A stretch of 64,000 nt of DNA from Paenibacillus cremeus (GCF_007786445.1 NZ_VNJI01000003.1:124001-188000); one strand, 5' to 3'. Shown: positions 36,757 to 45,986, counted from the first letter of the stretch. Notes: generated by a model from the letters alone, not told the origin. Numbers and translations: made by a program.

Positions 36757-37764
36757 ATGAAGAAGATGCAGGCGATGTTTATAGGTAGGGCAGAAACCAT
36801 ACAATCGGTCTATAGGCCCGGTGTTCGTGATGAACTACACCAGCTAGCGGATTTTTATCCGATAGTGATTAGCAGGGAAAATTTAGCGGAGCATGGCAGT
36901 GCATTGAAATCGATGGAGGTCGCATTTTCCACCTGGGGCATGCCAGCATTGGAAGAGGATGAAATCCGGCATTATTTGCCGAATTTGAAAGCGCTTTTTT
37001 ACGCAGCTGGCAGCGTGCAATCATTTGCGCGGCCTTTTCTGCACTGCGGCGTCACCGTGGTCAGCGCTTGGGCCGCCAACGCCGTACCCGTGGCAGAGTA
37101 TACGGCCGCGCAAATTGTGCTTGCCAACAAAGGCTTCTTTCAAAGTGCCCAACTTTACAAACACCAGAACCGTCAAGAAGCAGCGGGTTATGCTAATGCG
37201 TTTCCCGGCAATTACAACGCAAAGGTCGGCATCATTGGAGCCGGCATGATCGGACGTAAAGTGATCGAGCTGCTGAAGCCTTACGAGCTTGAAATCTTGG
37301 TATTTGACCCCTTTTTGTCTGATGAAGTGGCCGCACGGCTAAACGTCACCAAAGTTGGTCTGACAGACCTCTTCTCTCAATGCCAGACGATCTCCAATCA
37401 TTTGGCAAATCTCCCCGAAACGGTAGGGATACTGAACAAGGAACAATTCGACCGGATGCTGCCGTATGCCACATTTATTAATACGGGCAGGGGCAAACAG
37501 GTGGTTGAGCCCGATTTGATCTCTGCGCTTCGTGACGTACCTACTCGAACCGCTATACTCGATGTCACATTTCCGGAACCCGTACATCGGGAGAGCGAGC
37601 TGCTCAAGCTAGACAACGTCATTTTGACGCCGCATATCGCAGGTAGTAACGGCACGGAAGTCGAACGCATGGCCAAATATGCGATGGAGGAGTTCAGGAG
37701 ATACGTACAGGAGGAAGCGATGCAATACCAAGTTTCGCTCAAAATGCTGGAGACGATGGCGTGA
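36757..37764 (+). CDS. D-isomer-specific 2-hydroxyacid dehydrogenase
   Basis: An NAD(P)-dependent dehydrogenase of 335 residues. The nucleotide fold is at VGIIGAGMIGRKVIELLKP (about 150-170). The catalytic region has INTGRGKQVVEPDLI (Arg), LDVTFPEPVHRES (Glu) and LTPHIAGSNGTE (His). AVPVAEYTAAQIVLANK precedes the Rossmann fold, as in the family. It reduces a 2-keto acid or oxidises a D-2-hydroxy acid; the substrate is unknown. In this setting it could handle a sugar acid, such as a hydroxypyruvate or keto-gluconate type compound. GGTGAGGGGCTCAAG precedes ATG 36757. Confidence 0.9.
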   Translation: MKKMQAMFIGRAETIQSVYRPGVRDELHQLADFYPIVISRENLAEHGSALKSMEVAFSTWGMPALEEDEIRHYLPNLKALFYAAGSVQSFARPFLHCGVTVVSAWAANAVPVAEYTAAQIVLANKGFFQSAQLYKHQNRQEAAGYANAFPGNYNAKVGIIGAGMIGRKVIELLKPYELEILVFDPFLSDEVAARLNVTKVGLTDLFSQCQTISNHLANLPETVGILNKEQFDRMLPYATFINTGRGKQVVEPDLISALRDVPTRTAILDVTFPEPVHRESELLKLDNVILTPHIAGSNGTEVERMAKYAMEEFRRYVQEEAMQYQVSLKMLETMA

Positions 37765-37769
37765 TGATT

Positions 37770-37802
37770 AAGGCTTTGACCTTATGGGTTGAAGCCTTTT
37801 AT
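37770..37802 (+). terminator. Terminator after the hydroxyacid dehydrogenase gene
   Basis: AAGGCTT (37770-37776) with AAGCCTT (37792-37798) plus weaker inner pairing, then TTAT. The rest of the 37765-38038 interval shows no convincing gene. Confidence 0.65.
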
Positions 37803-38038
37803 ACTTGGTTGTATATAAAGAAGAAAGGGCGTACTGAAAGATGGAGTTTGGGTATTCCTTCATACCGGAGATCCAGTGTCAATATGACATCGAAAAAGGT
37901 ACGGCTTTGCCGTTTCACCGGAGCCGTCGCGAAACGAGGATTTGAGAGACTCCTGGCCATTCGTATGGCGGGGATTGAGCCGTTCGGGCAGTATCTAAAG
38001 ATCCAATTTTCTACTTTCTAAAGAGGAGCCGTCAGGAT

Positions 38039-38965
38039 ATGATTCAGACTGTATTTACTACTTTATTTCAAGTCATCGTACCTCTTTCCATTCCGGTCAT
38101 TGCAGGTGCTCTCCTAAAATATTTTAGGGATTTGGATACGAAGCCTCTCACCACACTTTTTTTATACTTTCTAAGTCCCGCGATTATTTTTGATACGTTG
38201 ATGAAAGCTGAAATTTCTTATGGGGAAATGTACCACACTTTAGCCTTCTGTATCTTAAATCTGCTGATTCTCTGGACGGTAGCCAGGATCGCCGGCAAAC
38301 TAAACCAACTCGCTTCTCCTGAGCTGGCAGGTCTAACTCTCATATCCAGTTTGACAAACAGCGTCAATTACGGCCTTCCGCTTGTGATGCTTTCCTTCGG
38401 GCAGCTCGGTTTGGATCGAGCATCGGTCTACGTTGTCATCCAGATGATCATTACCAACACCTTCGGTGTGTACTTGGCCGCCCGATCCCAGTTTTCGTTC
38501 AAAAGTGCAGTAAAATCCGTGTTCACCCTTCCAGCCATCTATACCGCCATGCTGGCCATTGTGCTGCGAGTATTTCATCTGCACCTGCCGGCTGGCGTTC
38601 AAACGGGGGTCACCATGGTCGCCGGAGCATTCTCACCTGTCGTATTGGCCATTCTGGGGGCACAAATGGTGGGCGTGAAAAATGCCAATCTGGACCGGAA
38701 AGTCCAGACCAGCTTTTGGACAGGGATCACGATCCGGCTTTTGATCTCGCCGCTAATCGCTTGCTTGTGTTTGTATGTTTTGAATATCAAAGGTATTTTG
38801 TTCTCGGTTCTCCTTATTTTGTCTTCCATGCCCGTTGCTGTTAATGCGGTAGTTTTGGCCGAAAAGTTCAATGCTTCACCCAAATTAGTATCCAAAAGCA
38901 TCTTATGGACCACCTTGGCTTCGTTCATTTTACTGCCGATGCTTATTGTTTTAGTGAAGCAATGA
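38039..38965 (+). CDS. AEC (auxin efflux carrier)-family transporter
   Basis: A 308-residue membrane protein with about ten helices in two five-helix repeats. The start (QVIVPLSIPVIAGALLKYF) and LTTLFLYFLSPAIIFDTLMK are typical of AEC members. TNSVNYGLPLVMLSFG contains the conserved N-x-x-N-x-G-x-P motif of helix 4. Bacterial members carry dicarboxylates or other organic acids such as malonate or malate. Location between a hydroxyacid dehydrogenase and a lyase lipoprotein suggests transport of an acid product. ATG 38039 follows AGAGGAG. Confidence 0.88.
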   Translation: MIQTVFTTLFQVIVPLSIPVIAGALLKYFRDLDTKPLTTLFLYFLSPAIIFDTLMKAEISYGEMYHTLAFCILNLLILWTVARIAGKLNQLASPELAGLTLISSLTNSVNYGLPLVMLSFGQLGLDRASVYVVIQMIITNTFGVYLAARSQFSFKSAVKSVFTLPAIYTAMLAIVLRVFHLHLPAGVQTGVTMVAGAFSPVVLAILGAQMVGVKNANLDRKVQTSFWTGITIRLLISPLIACLCLYVLNIKGILFSVLLILSSMPVAVNAVVLAEKFNASPKLVSKSILWTTLASFILLPMLIVLVKQ

Positions 38966-39014
38966 CCCCACGGATCTCGACGTAACCGGCGCAGAAAGGC
39001 AGGAATTTCTAAGC

Positions 39015-39830
39015 ATGAATAGAAGAAGCTTACGGATGCTTTCGAGTATTACAGCTATTTTGCTTATATCCGCAATAACCGTCGCCTGCAGCACAAAGCA
39101 GCAGCCGAGCCTTGCGGCAGAGAAGAGTGTTGATAAAGACACGACCAAGCTCAATCCGAGTTTCGCTCCCGGTGGCAATTTCGATCTTTCGAAATGGGAG
39201 CTTCAGCTGCCGACAGGCTCTAAATTTACAACCATTTCTTCAGGGAAGCTCCAAGGGCCGAGCGGTTATCAAGATCTTTATTTCTATACGGACAAAACGG
39301 ACGGATCCATGACGTTTATGTGCCCGACCACGGGAACCACTTCCTCAGGTTCTTTGCATCCCCGTACAGAGTTCCGTGAAATCACAAGCGGCTGGGCAAC
39401 GAGCGGGACGAATATCATGACCGTTATCGAAAAAGTGACCCAAGTACCCGGCAACACGGCTATAGGGCAGATCTTCCAAGCCCCGCCCTCGCCAAGCAAA
39501 CCGCTGCTCGAGGTACAGTACACGAAAGACGGCAGCTTGAAATTAATGCTTGAGGATACCAATAAGGGCGGGAGCTCAACGATTCATCCGATTGGTAATG
39601 TGCCGCTGGGGAAGCCATTCACCTATTCACTTTCACTCACGGGAACTACAATCACCGTCACTATCGACGGCAAGGCCAGCACCTTCACGATGCCGCCAAG
39701 CTTTGAGGGAGAACACTTTTACTTTAAGGTCGGCAACTATGACCAGACGGCTAAAGCAGGCGCTCCGGGAGCTACCCCAGGTACAATAGTTCAAGTTTAT
39801 TCGTTGAATGTTACTCATCAGCCGTCCTGA
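39015..39830 (+). CDS. Polysaccharide lyase family 7-like (alginate lyase 2 domain) lipoprotein
   Basis: A 271-residue exported protein with one PL7 jelly-roll domain (about 50-271) after a signal peptide ending at a probable lipidated Cys (AITVACS, about 25). Conserved motifs are FDLSKWELQLPTG, SLHPRTEFREI (the R-T-E-x-R-E motif, Arg and Glu in the active cleft) and HFYFKVGNYDQT (YFKxGxYxQ, catalytic Tyr). The third motif, normally Q-I/V-H, reads GQIFQ, so the catalytic His is Phe. PL7 enzymes cleave alginate or related polyuronates by beta-elimination. The missing His means reduced, altered or purely binding function is possible. It lies close to a uronate catabolic operon. Confidence 0.85.
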   Translation: MNRRSLRMLSSITAILLISAITVACSTKQQPSLAAEKSVDKDTTKLNPSFAPGGNFDLSKWELQLPTGSKFTTISSGKLQGPSGYQDLYFYTDKTDGSMTFMCPTTGTTSSGSLHPRTEFREITSGWATSGTNIMTVIEKVTQVPGNTAIGQIFQAPPSPSKPLLEVQYTKDGSLKLMLEDTNKGGSSTIHPIGNVPLGKPFTYSLSLTGTTITVTIDGKASTFTMPPSFEGEHFYFKVGNYDQTAKAGAPGATPGTIVQVYSLNVTHQPS

Positions 39831-39851
39831 TTCGTTATATCATCTCACGAG

Positions 39852-39882
39852 TGGCCGCGTAAATCGCGGCTTATTTTTTTTG
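39852..39882 (+). terminator. Terminator after the PL7-like gene
   Basis: Stem GCCGCG (39854-39859) with CGCGGC (39865-39870) and TTATTTTTTTT. The convergent AraC gene ends 17 bases on. Confidence 0.8.
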
Positions 39883-39898
39883 ATAATCCGGGGCCGCT

Positions 39899-40807
39899 TT
39901 ATCGTTCGTTCGGGCTTTCAAGCTGTGTACTGTTTCTGTACCCGCTCGGGGTCATGGAAGTCCAGCGTTTAAATTGGCGGCTGAAATGCGCGCTTGTTTT
40001 ATACCCGAGCATCATGGCTATATGATCTATGGACAGGTCTGACTGAAGCAGCAGGCGCTGGGCCTCGCTTAACAAAATCTCCGACATGTATTGGCGGGGA
40101 GCTTTCCCATAAACCTGATGAAATATTCGATTCACATGGGACGGACTCAAGTTTAAGGAATCGGCTATATCTTGGACGAAGGTTCTTTCGCTGTCTTCCA
40201 ATTGGCCATGAAGCAGACTGCTTCGGATCGAAACCTCAATATATTCGGAAATACGGGCGGCCAGTAATTCCTTTTTCGTACGAACGACGTCGTCGGTTTG
40301 TGACAGCTGCTCCACCAGCGTTCCCAAAAGCTCAAACACGGCTGCGTATACCCTCATGCTCTTTGCGGCGGAAAGCGATCGACTCCTGTTTTCAGTTGCA
40401 AGATTGCATAAGTTCGTTAGGAAGGGGACCAATTTTTTGACAAGGGGAGAGGCGGCTTCGTAACAGACGGCTTGATGGCGCTCCAGCTCCTTGGAGAACA
40501 CGGGATCGGCTACACTGAAATGCACGCAAAAAAAAGTGAAGCCATGCGAGCCTGACGACTTGCATGAATGCGTGAGACCCGGACGTATGAACAGCAGGTC
40601 TCCTTTTTTTTGATCGTAAATCTGGCCTTCTACGACCATCTGCATGTCCCCATCGATCATCCAATGCAGCTCGTACATAGGGTGTTCGTGAGATGGATAG
40701 GTCCAGCCGGAACCGACCTCGCGAACATGGAGTCCCATCAGATGAAAGGACATTCGAACATCGGGAAGCCTGCCCAGCTCAACGGAATCGGCGATCATAA
40801 CAGACAT
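39899..40807 (-). CDS. AraC-family regulator with cupin sensor domain
   Basis: A 302-residue one-component regulator. The N-terminal cupin-like domain has YPSHEHPMYELHWMIDG and QKKGDLLFIRPGLTHSCKS, suited to binding a sugar ligand. The C-terminal double helix-turn-helix has VQDIADSLNLSPSHVNRIFH and IDHIAMMLGYKTSAHFSRQF. ATG 40807 follows AAGGGGGACG; an upstream ATG in the same frame lies inside that leader. It is convergent with the PL7-like gene and divergent from the GntR-led uronate operon, so it likely controls one or both. Its ligand is not identified. Confidence 0.92.
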   Translation of the reverse strand: MSVMIADSVELGRLPDVRMSFHLMGLHVREVGSGWTYPSHEHPMYELHWMIDGDMQMVVEGQIYDQKKGDLLFIRPGLTHSCKSSGSHGFTFFCVHFSVADPVFSKELERHQAVCYEAASPLVKKLVPFLTNLCNLATENRSRSLSAAKSMRVYAAVFELLGTLVEQLSQTDDVVRTKKELLAARISEYIEVSIRSSLLHGQLEDSERTFVQDIADSLNLSPSHVNRIFHQVYGKAPRQYMSEILLSEAQRLLLQSDLSIDHIAMMLGYKTSAHFSRQFKRWTSMTPSGYRNSTQLESPNER

Positions 40808-40943
40808 GTATACGTCCCCCTTGTTCATCCGAATCTATTCCAAATCCATTATACAGCGTTTTCATTTGGGAGCAAATGCAAGAAATGGGTAAATGTTTAT
40901 CTCGATTAGCGCATCGTCAAATCCTCTCTAGTGGTGGTATGTT

Positions 40944-40976
40944 AGTATTATACTCTAACTAGTATACAAGGATACT
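40944..40976. promoter_or_regulatory. Twin AGTAT/ATACT inverted repeats upstream of the GntR operon
   Basis: AGTATTATACT at 40944-40954 (perfect, one-base spacer) and AGTATACAAGGATACT at 40961-40976 (same half-sites, six-base spacer). They lie 60-95 bases before the gntR start in the AraC/GntR divergent region. They fit autoregulation by the FadR-type GntR protein or binding by the AraC protein. Confidence 0.55.
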
Positions 40977-41038
40977 TAGTCATATGAAAGCGCTTAAAGG
41001 ACTATTGACGGATCGTCTATCCGCGGGCAGGAGGTCTT

Positions 41039-41731
41039 ATGAGTATACAGATTGACGCTTTAAGGGACAAAAGAGGACTCATACGGGATTTCGTGTACGA
41101 CACCTTGAAGAAAAACATCATGGAGCTGCGGCTAGAGCCGGGCCGGTCTATCTCGGAAAAAGAACTGGTCGAAATGCTCCAAGTCAGTAGGACGCCGATT
41201 CGTGAAGCATTGGTTAAGCTCTCTCAGGAGGAATTAATCGAAACCACCCCTCAGAAGGGCTCCGTCATATCGCTTATCGATTTGCAGCATGCGGAAGAAT
41301 CCCGGTTTCTCAGAAAAACATTGGAATCCGCTGTTGTTCGGGAAGCATGTGAGCTGCTCGGCAAGGAACAGGTGCTTCACCTGCAAAATCTCGTCTCACT
41401 GCAGGAGCTGTGTGTATCCGAACAGAATTACGGGCGACTGTTTGAGCTCGACGAGGAGTTTCACAAATCGATTATGATCGGCTGCGGCCGAGCCCGTACG
41501 TGGGGACTAATTCAACAAATGGCAACGCATGACAACCGCATCCGGTTTTTACGGCTTGCTTCCGATTCCAACTGGCAAATCATCCTTGCCCAGCATCGTG
41601 GAATTGTAAGCGCCATCAAGGAGAAGGACCCCGACCAGGCGGAAAAAATGCTAAGGGATCATCTGGAGCTCGTAGTGATTGAAAAAGAAAATTTAAAACA
41701 AAAATACGCCAAATTTTTTAAATCTATCTAA
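41039..41731 (+). CDS. GntR-family (FadR/FCD) transcription regulator
   Basis: A 230-residue regulator. The N-terminal winged helix has LEPGRSISEKELVEMLQVSR followed by TPIREALVKLSQEELIE, the signature of GntR proteins. The C-terminal FCD domain (about 90-225) has the metal/ligand residues of the family, including FELDEEFHKSIM and HRGIVSAIKEKD...MLRDHLE. FCD regulators usually sense carboxylic acids such as uronates or gluconate derivatives, which fits the downstream uxuA-uxuB genes. The leader CAGGAGGTCTT gives a strong ribosome binding site before ATG 41039. First gene of the operon, probably autoregulated through the upstream AGTAT repeats. Confidence 0.92.
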   Translation: MSIQIDALRDKRGLIRDFVYDTLKKNIMELRLEPGRSISEKELVEMLQVSRTPIREALVKLSQEELIETTPQKGSVISLIDLQHAEESRFLRKTLESAVVREACELLGKEQVLHLQNLVSLQELCVSEQNYGRLFELDEEFHKSIMIGCGRARTWGLIQQMATHDNRIRFLRLASDSNWQIILAQHRGIVSAIKEKDPDQAEKMLRDHLELVVIEKENLKQKYAKFFKSI

Positions 41732-41744
41732 GGAGTGAAAGACA

Positions 41745-42905
41745 ATGTTGAAAATAGCTGTAATCGGTACAGGCGGGATCGCCAATTCGCATCTGGAGGC
41801 TTATGCATCCTCGTTTAAGGGAAGATGCCAAGTTGTTGCGTTATGTGACATTTACGAGGAAAAGGCCGTCCGATATAAAGAGAAATTCCAGCTCGACTGC
41901 AGAGTCGTACAAGACTATCATGAACTGCTCGACAGCGATATTGATCTGGTGTCGATCTGCACCCCACCGTATACGCATGCACAAATCGCAATCGACTTCT
42001 TGCGCGCTGGAAAGCATGTACTGGTCGAGAAACCAATGTCTTCCTCCTTGGAAGAATGTGACCGCATGCTGGAAGCGGCTTCCGAGTCGAATCGCATTTT
42101 GTCCGTCATCGGTCAAAACCGGTTCAGGGATCCCATCATGAAGCTGAAGCGCACGCTCGACACCGGAAAGGTAGGCAAAATCGTACATGCACAGGTCGAC
42201 TCCCACTGGTGGAGAGGGCACTGCTATTACGATCTGTGGTGGAGAGGCACTTGGGAAAAGGAAGGCGGAGGCTGTACGCTCAACCACGCCGTTCATCATA
42301 TTGACATGCTGCAGTGGATGATGGGGATGCCGGACAAAGTTCATGCGGTGACGACCAATACGTCGCATGACAACGCGGAAGTCGAGGACCTTTCCGTAGC
42401 GATTCTTTCTTACGGCAACGGAAGCCTGGCGCAAATTACAAGTTCGGTCGTGCATCACGGAGAGGAACAGCAGCTTATATTCCAAGGGGAAAAGGCAAGA
42501 ATATCCGCACCTTGGAAGGTGTATGCGTCCACCTCTAAGGAAAACGGATTTCCGATTCGGAACACCGCGCTCGAGGAGGAGCTTGAGAACACATACAACA
42601 GCATGGAGGATCTCCCGTATACCGGGCACGCTGGACAAATTGACGATGTGATGAAGGCGATCGAAGGCGGCACGCTCGAAGTGCTCATTGACGGCCGCGA
42701 AGGACGCAAAACGCTGGAGCTGATCACGGCTGTCTATGAAGCGTCGGCTACAGGGAAGAGTGTAAGCCTGCCTTTAACGAAGGACAATTTGTTCTATTCG
42801 AGAGACAGCTTGCTCGCGAACGCACCACACTTTTACGAGAAGACTTCATCGGTCGTTTCCTTCTCGAAGAACGAGATTACGCTCGGCAGCGAGTATAAGA
42901 AATAA
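41745..42905 (+). CDS. Gfo/Idh/MocA-family oxidoreductase (first of two in the operon)
   Basis: A 386-residue NAD(P)-dependent sugar dehydrogenase-type protein. The N-terminal Rossmann fold shows AVIGTGGIANSHLEAYASS, and the family motif is HVLVEKPMSSSLEEC (EKP, Lys in catalysis). The C-terminal alpha/beta domain carries GGGCTLNHAVHHIDMLQWMMG (catalytic His region). It starts 13 bases after gntR, with AAGGAG upstream. In this operon it may oxidise or reduce C3 or C5 of a uronate or uronate-containing glycoside before UxuB and UxuA act; the reaction is inferred only from context. Confidence 0.92.
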   Translation: MLKIAVIGTGGIANSHLEAYASSFKGRCQVVALCDIYEEKAVRYKEKFQLDCRVVQDYHELLDSDIDLVSICTPPYTHAQIAIDFLRAGKHVLVEKPMSSSLEECDRMLEAASESNRILSVIGQNRFRDPIMKLKRTLDTGKVGKIVHAQVDSHWWRGHCYYDLWWRGTWEKEGGGCTLNHAVHHIDMLQWMMGMPDKVHAVTTNTSHDNAEVEDLSVAILSYGNGSLAQITSSVVHHGEEQQLIFQGEKARISAPWKVYASTSKENGFPIRNTALEEELENTYNSMEDLPYTGHAGQIDDVMKAIEGGTLEVLIDGREGRKTLELITAVYEASATGKSVSLPLTKDNLFYSRDSLLANAPHFYEKTSSVVSFSKNEITLGSEYKK

Positions 42906-42928
42906 ACAACAAACAGGAGATGAAGGCT

Positions 42929-44008
42929 ATGCAAACACAAGACGGCATGAATTACGCACCGAAAGGAAAGCCTGCCCCGGTTTGTGAGAAGGGAGCTTTC
43001 CCGTTCGCGGCGATCGGTCTCGATCACGGGCACATTTACGGAATGTGCAACGGGCTTATTGAAGCCGGTGGACAGCTGAAATGGGTGTACGACCCGGACC
43101 CGGCTAAGGTGGACAAATTCATTCAAACGTATCCTGAAGTCCAGGCGGCAAGGTCCGAACAGGAGGTGCTGCAGGATCCGACGGTGAAATTGGTTGCCGG
43201 CGCGGCCATCACGTCGGAACGTTGTGCCCTTGGAATGCGCGTCATGTCGCACGGAAAGGATTACTTTACGGACAAAGCGCCGTTTACAACACTCGCACAA
43301 CTGGAACAGGCCAAGCAAAAGGTTGCGGAGACCGGCTTGAAGTATGCGGTTTATTACAGTGAGCGACTGCACGTGGAAAGCGCGGTCTATGCCGGGCAAT
43401 TGATCGAGCAGGGCGCGATCGGGCGTGTGCTGCAGGTGAGCGGATATGGACCGCACCGGATCAACGTGCCGTCCAGGCCGGATTGGTTTTTTAACCGCGA
43501 GCAATTCGGAGGCATTCTGTGCGATATCGGCAGCCATCAATGCGAGCAATTTTTGTATTACACCGGTTCCAAGGACGCGAAAGTGGTGAACAGCCAGTTG
43601 GCTAATTACAACCACAAGCAATTTCCGACGTTCGAGGATTTCGGCGATTGCAACTTGGTGGGTGACAACGGTTCCACGGGATACTTCCGTGTCGATTGGT
43701 TTACGCCGAACGGCCTCAGCACATGGGGGGACGGCCGTACGATTATTCTGGGCACCGACGGTTATATCGAATTGCGCAAATACGTGGATATAGCCAGAGA
43801 ACAAGGCGGCGGGCACGTGTACCTTGTGAATCATGAGGGTGAGTATCATTTCAACGTAAAAGGCCAGATTGGATATCCGTTTTTCGGGGAACTGATTATG
43901 GACTGCCTGAACCGCACGGAGATCGCTATGACGCAGGAACATGCCTTTAAAGCGGCTGAGCTTTGTTTGGTAGCGCAGCGCGATGCCAAAATCATTGAAG
44001 GCTTGTAA
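42929..44008 (+). CDS. Gfo/Idh/MocA-family protein, divergent (second of two in the operon)
   Basis: A 359-residue relative of Gfo/Idh/MocA proteins with unusual key motifs. The Rossmann loop is AAIGLDHGHIYGMCNGLIEA rather than GxGxxA, and the usual EKP is DKA (YFTDKAPFTTLAQLEQAK). The C-terminal domain retains GGILCDIGSHQCEQFLYYTG. The changes suggest a different cofactor mode, perhaps a tightly bound NAD used in a redox-neutral glycoside cleavage as in some family members. This is inference. AGGAGA eight bases before ATG 42929 supports that start. It follows the first Gfo gene by 23 bases. Confidence 0.85.
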   Translation: MQTQDGMNYAPKGKPAPVCEKGAFPFAAIGLDHGHIYGMCNGLIEAGGQLKWVYDPDPAKVDKFIQTYPEVQAARSEQEVLQDPTVKLVAGAAITSERCALGMRVMSHGKDYFTDKAPFTTLAQLEQAKQKVAETGLKYAVYYSERLHVESAVYAGQLIEQGAIGRVLQVSGYGPHRINVPSRPDWFFNREQFGGILCDIGSHQCEQFLYYTGSKDAKVVNSQLANYNHKQFPTFEDFGDCNLVGDNGSTGYFRVDWFTPNGLSTWGDGRTIILGTDGYIELRKYVDIAREQGGGHVYLVNHEGEYHFNVKGQIGYPFFGELIMDCLNRTEIAMTQEHAFKAAELCLVAQRDAKIIEGL

Positions 44009-44031
44009 AGTAGAGCTTGGGGGAATCAGCG

Positions 44032-45132
44032 ATGAGAATGGTATTCAGATGGTTTGGAGAAGGCAACGATACGGTAACCCTCGGCCAAATCAGACAAATT
44101 CCCGGTGTGGAAGGCATTGTCTGGGCGCTTCACGACATCCCTGCAGGGGAAGAGTGGCCGCTTGAAAGAATGCTGGAGCTCAAAAAGCAGGCTGACGAAT
44201 ACGGCTTTCACCTTGAGGTTGTAGAGAGCGTCAACATCCATGAGGATATCAAGCTGGGCCTGCCGACTAGGGACCAATATATCGACAACTATAAAATAAC
44301 AATCGAGAGGCTGGCCAAGGTCGGCGTGAAGGTTATTTGCTATAACTTTATGCCGGTGTTCGACTGGATCCGTACGAATTTATTTGAGCCGCTGGAGGAC
44401 ACATCCACTGCGCTCTTTTATGAAAAGGCGAAGATCGACAGCATGAATGATCCGGCGGAGCTGGTCCGCGTCATCAACGAGAATCCAGACTTCTCGATGC
44501 CGGGCTGGGAGCCGGAGCGAATGAAGCGTCTGCCCGCGCTTTTTGAGGCGTACAAGAACGTCGGGGAAGAGGACTTGTGGAGCAATCTCCAATACTTTTT
44601 GGAGCAGATCATTCCGGTTTGCGAAATTAACGACATCAAAATGGCGATTCATCCGGACGATCCGCCTTGGTCACTTTTCGGGCTGCCGAGAATTATGACG
44701 AACCGGGACAGTATCCACAGACTGCTGAAAATGGTGGATAGCCCTTATAACGGCGTCACCTTGTGCAGCGGGTCGCTTGGCGTAAACCCGAGCAACGATA
44801 TCCCGGGCATGGTTAGGGAATTTGCAGACCGCATTCCATTCGCCCATATCCGAAACGTGAGGCTGTACGAGAACGGGAATTTCATTGAGACCTCTCACCG
44901 AGCCCAGGATGGTACGGTCGACATCTGCGATATTGTATCGGCGTATCACGAGAAGGGCTTTACCGGCTACGCCAGGCCGGACCACGGAAGACATATTTGG
45001 GGCGAGCAGTGCCGTCCTGGATACGGGCTGTATGACCGGGCTCTCGGCATTATGTATTTGTGGGGCATTTGGGACTCGCTTGAAAGAACAAAACAGGAGG
45101 CCGCAGCATGCTTACAATCAACGACAATTTAA
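44032..45132 (+). CDS. uxuA: Mannonate dehydratase
   Basis: Dehydrates D-mannonate to 2-keto-3-deoxy-D-gluconate. The protein has 366 residues, a normal UxuA length, and TIM-barrel sequence. Family segments include [58 protein letters not shown] (metal His/Asp), TLCSGSLG (Cys), PFAHIRNVR (His) and [16 protein letters not shown] 44032 follows TTGGGGGAATCAGCG; the open frame from 44017 lacks family residues. The 3' end overlaps uxuB by 25 bases in another frame, indicating coupled translation. Confidence 0.96.
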   Translation: MRMVFRWFGEGNDTVTLGQIRQIPGVEGIVWALHDIPAGEEWPLERMLELKKQADEYGFHLEVVESVNIHEDIKLGLPTRDQYIDNYKITIERLAKVGVKVICYNFMPVFDWIRTNLFEPLEDTSTALFYEKAKIDSMNDPAELVRVINENPDFSMPGWEPERMKRLPALFEAYKNVGEEDLWSNLQYFLEQIIPVCEINDIKMAIHPDDPPWSLFGLPRIMTNRDSIHRLLKMVDSPYNGVTLCSGSLGVNPSNDIPGMVREFADRIPFAHIRNVRLYENGNFIETSHRAQDGTVDICDIVSAYHEKGFTGYARPDHGRHIWGEQCRPGYGLYDRALGIMYLWGIWDSLERTKQEAAACLQSTTI

Positions 45133-45956
45133 AAGGTAAGGTAGCGGTTATTACGGGAGGCAGCGGCGTTCTTTGCTCCGCTATGGCGCGGGAGCTTGGA
45201 CGGCATGGCGTGAAGGTGGCCATCTTAAACCGTACGTTGGAAAAAGGAGAGCAGATTGCGGCGAACATCAGGGAAGCCGGCGGGGAAGCGATCGCCGTGG
45301 CCTGCAACGTGCTGGATGCGGAAAGCGTAAAGGCGGCGGAAGAAACCGTGACGCGCCAGCTGGGCGTTTGCGACATTCTCATCAACGGAGCGGGAGGCAA
45401 CCATCCCAAGGGCAGCACAACGAATGAAACCCTGAAGCCGGAGGATCTGGGAAATAAGGAGATTACAACGTTTTTCGATCTGACCGAAGAAGGCTTTAGC
45501 TACGTGCTCGACTTGAATTTCCTCGGGACGCTCATCCCAACACAGGCCTTCGCCAAAAATATGATCAACCGCGAAGGCGCGGTCATCATCAATATTTCCT
45601 CGATGAGCGCTCCTAGCCCGATGACGAAGGTTCCGGCCTACAGCGCTGCGAAGGCGGCGATTGAAAATTTCACGCAGTGGCTGGCCGTTCATATGGCGGA
45701 TGTGGGTATCAGGGTGAACGCGATCGCCCCGGGCTTTTTCTTGACGGAGCAAAATCGAAGGCTTCTGACGAACGAAGACGGCTCCTTAACCGCCCGCTCT
45801 CATAAAATCATCACCCATACGCCCATGAGAAGATTTGGAAAGCCTGAAGATCTGCTGGGCACGCTAGTGTGGCTTGCGGACGATCAGATGTCGGGTTTTG
45901 TAACCGGTATCACGGTACCAGTAGACGGTGGGTTTATGGCCTACTCGGGAGTATAG
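45108..45956 (+). CDS. uxuB: SDR-type D-mannonate oxidoreductase (fructuronate reductase)
   Basis: Interconverts D-fructuronate and D-mannonate with NAD(H). The protein has 282 residues and belongs to the SDR-type UxuB found in Bacillus and Paenibacillus, unrelated to the long-chain enterobacterial enzyme. The Rossmann motif is [18 protein letters not shown]. The characteristic [15 protein letters not shown] loop identifies this subgroup. The catalytic Tyr-x-x-x-Lys is in [13 protein letters not shown], and the end has [11 protein letters not shown]. It overlaps uxuA by 25 bases. No uxaC or kdgK/kdgA genes are in the window, so the downstream steps must be elsewhere. Confidence 0.93.
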   Translation: MLTINDNLKGKVAVITGGSGVLCSAMARELGRHGVKVAILNRTLEKGEQIAANIREAGGEAIAVACNVLDAESVKAAEETVTRQLGVCDILINGAGGNHPKGSTTNETLKPEDLGNKEITTFFDLTEEGFSYVLDLNFLGTLIPTQAFAKNMINREGAVIINISSMSAPSPMTKVPAYSAAKAAIENFTQWLAVHMADVGIRVNAIAPGFFLTEQNRRLLTNEDGSLTARSHKIITHTPMRRFGKPEDLLGTLVWLADDQMSGFVTGITVPVDGGFMAYSGV

Positions 45957-45986
45957 CAGGGAGGCTCTATAAGGAGGTTGTAGTTC

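Noticed and set aside
37761..38021. 86-codon open frame between the hydroxyacid dehydrogenase and AEC genes
   Set aside because: It overlaps a terminator hairpin, has no ribosome binding site, and its translation has no recognisable pattern.
41841..42638. Long minus-strand frame of 265 codons inside the first Gfo/Idh/MocA gene
   Set aside because: It is the antisense shadow of a well-supported coding gene, with no ribosome binding site or family pattern.
42833..43942. Long minus-strand frame of 369 codons inside the second Gfo/Idh/MocA gene
   Set aside because: Length alone is notable, but it is antisense to conserved coding sequence and has composition typical of shadow frames.
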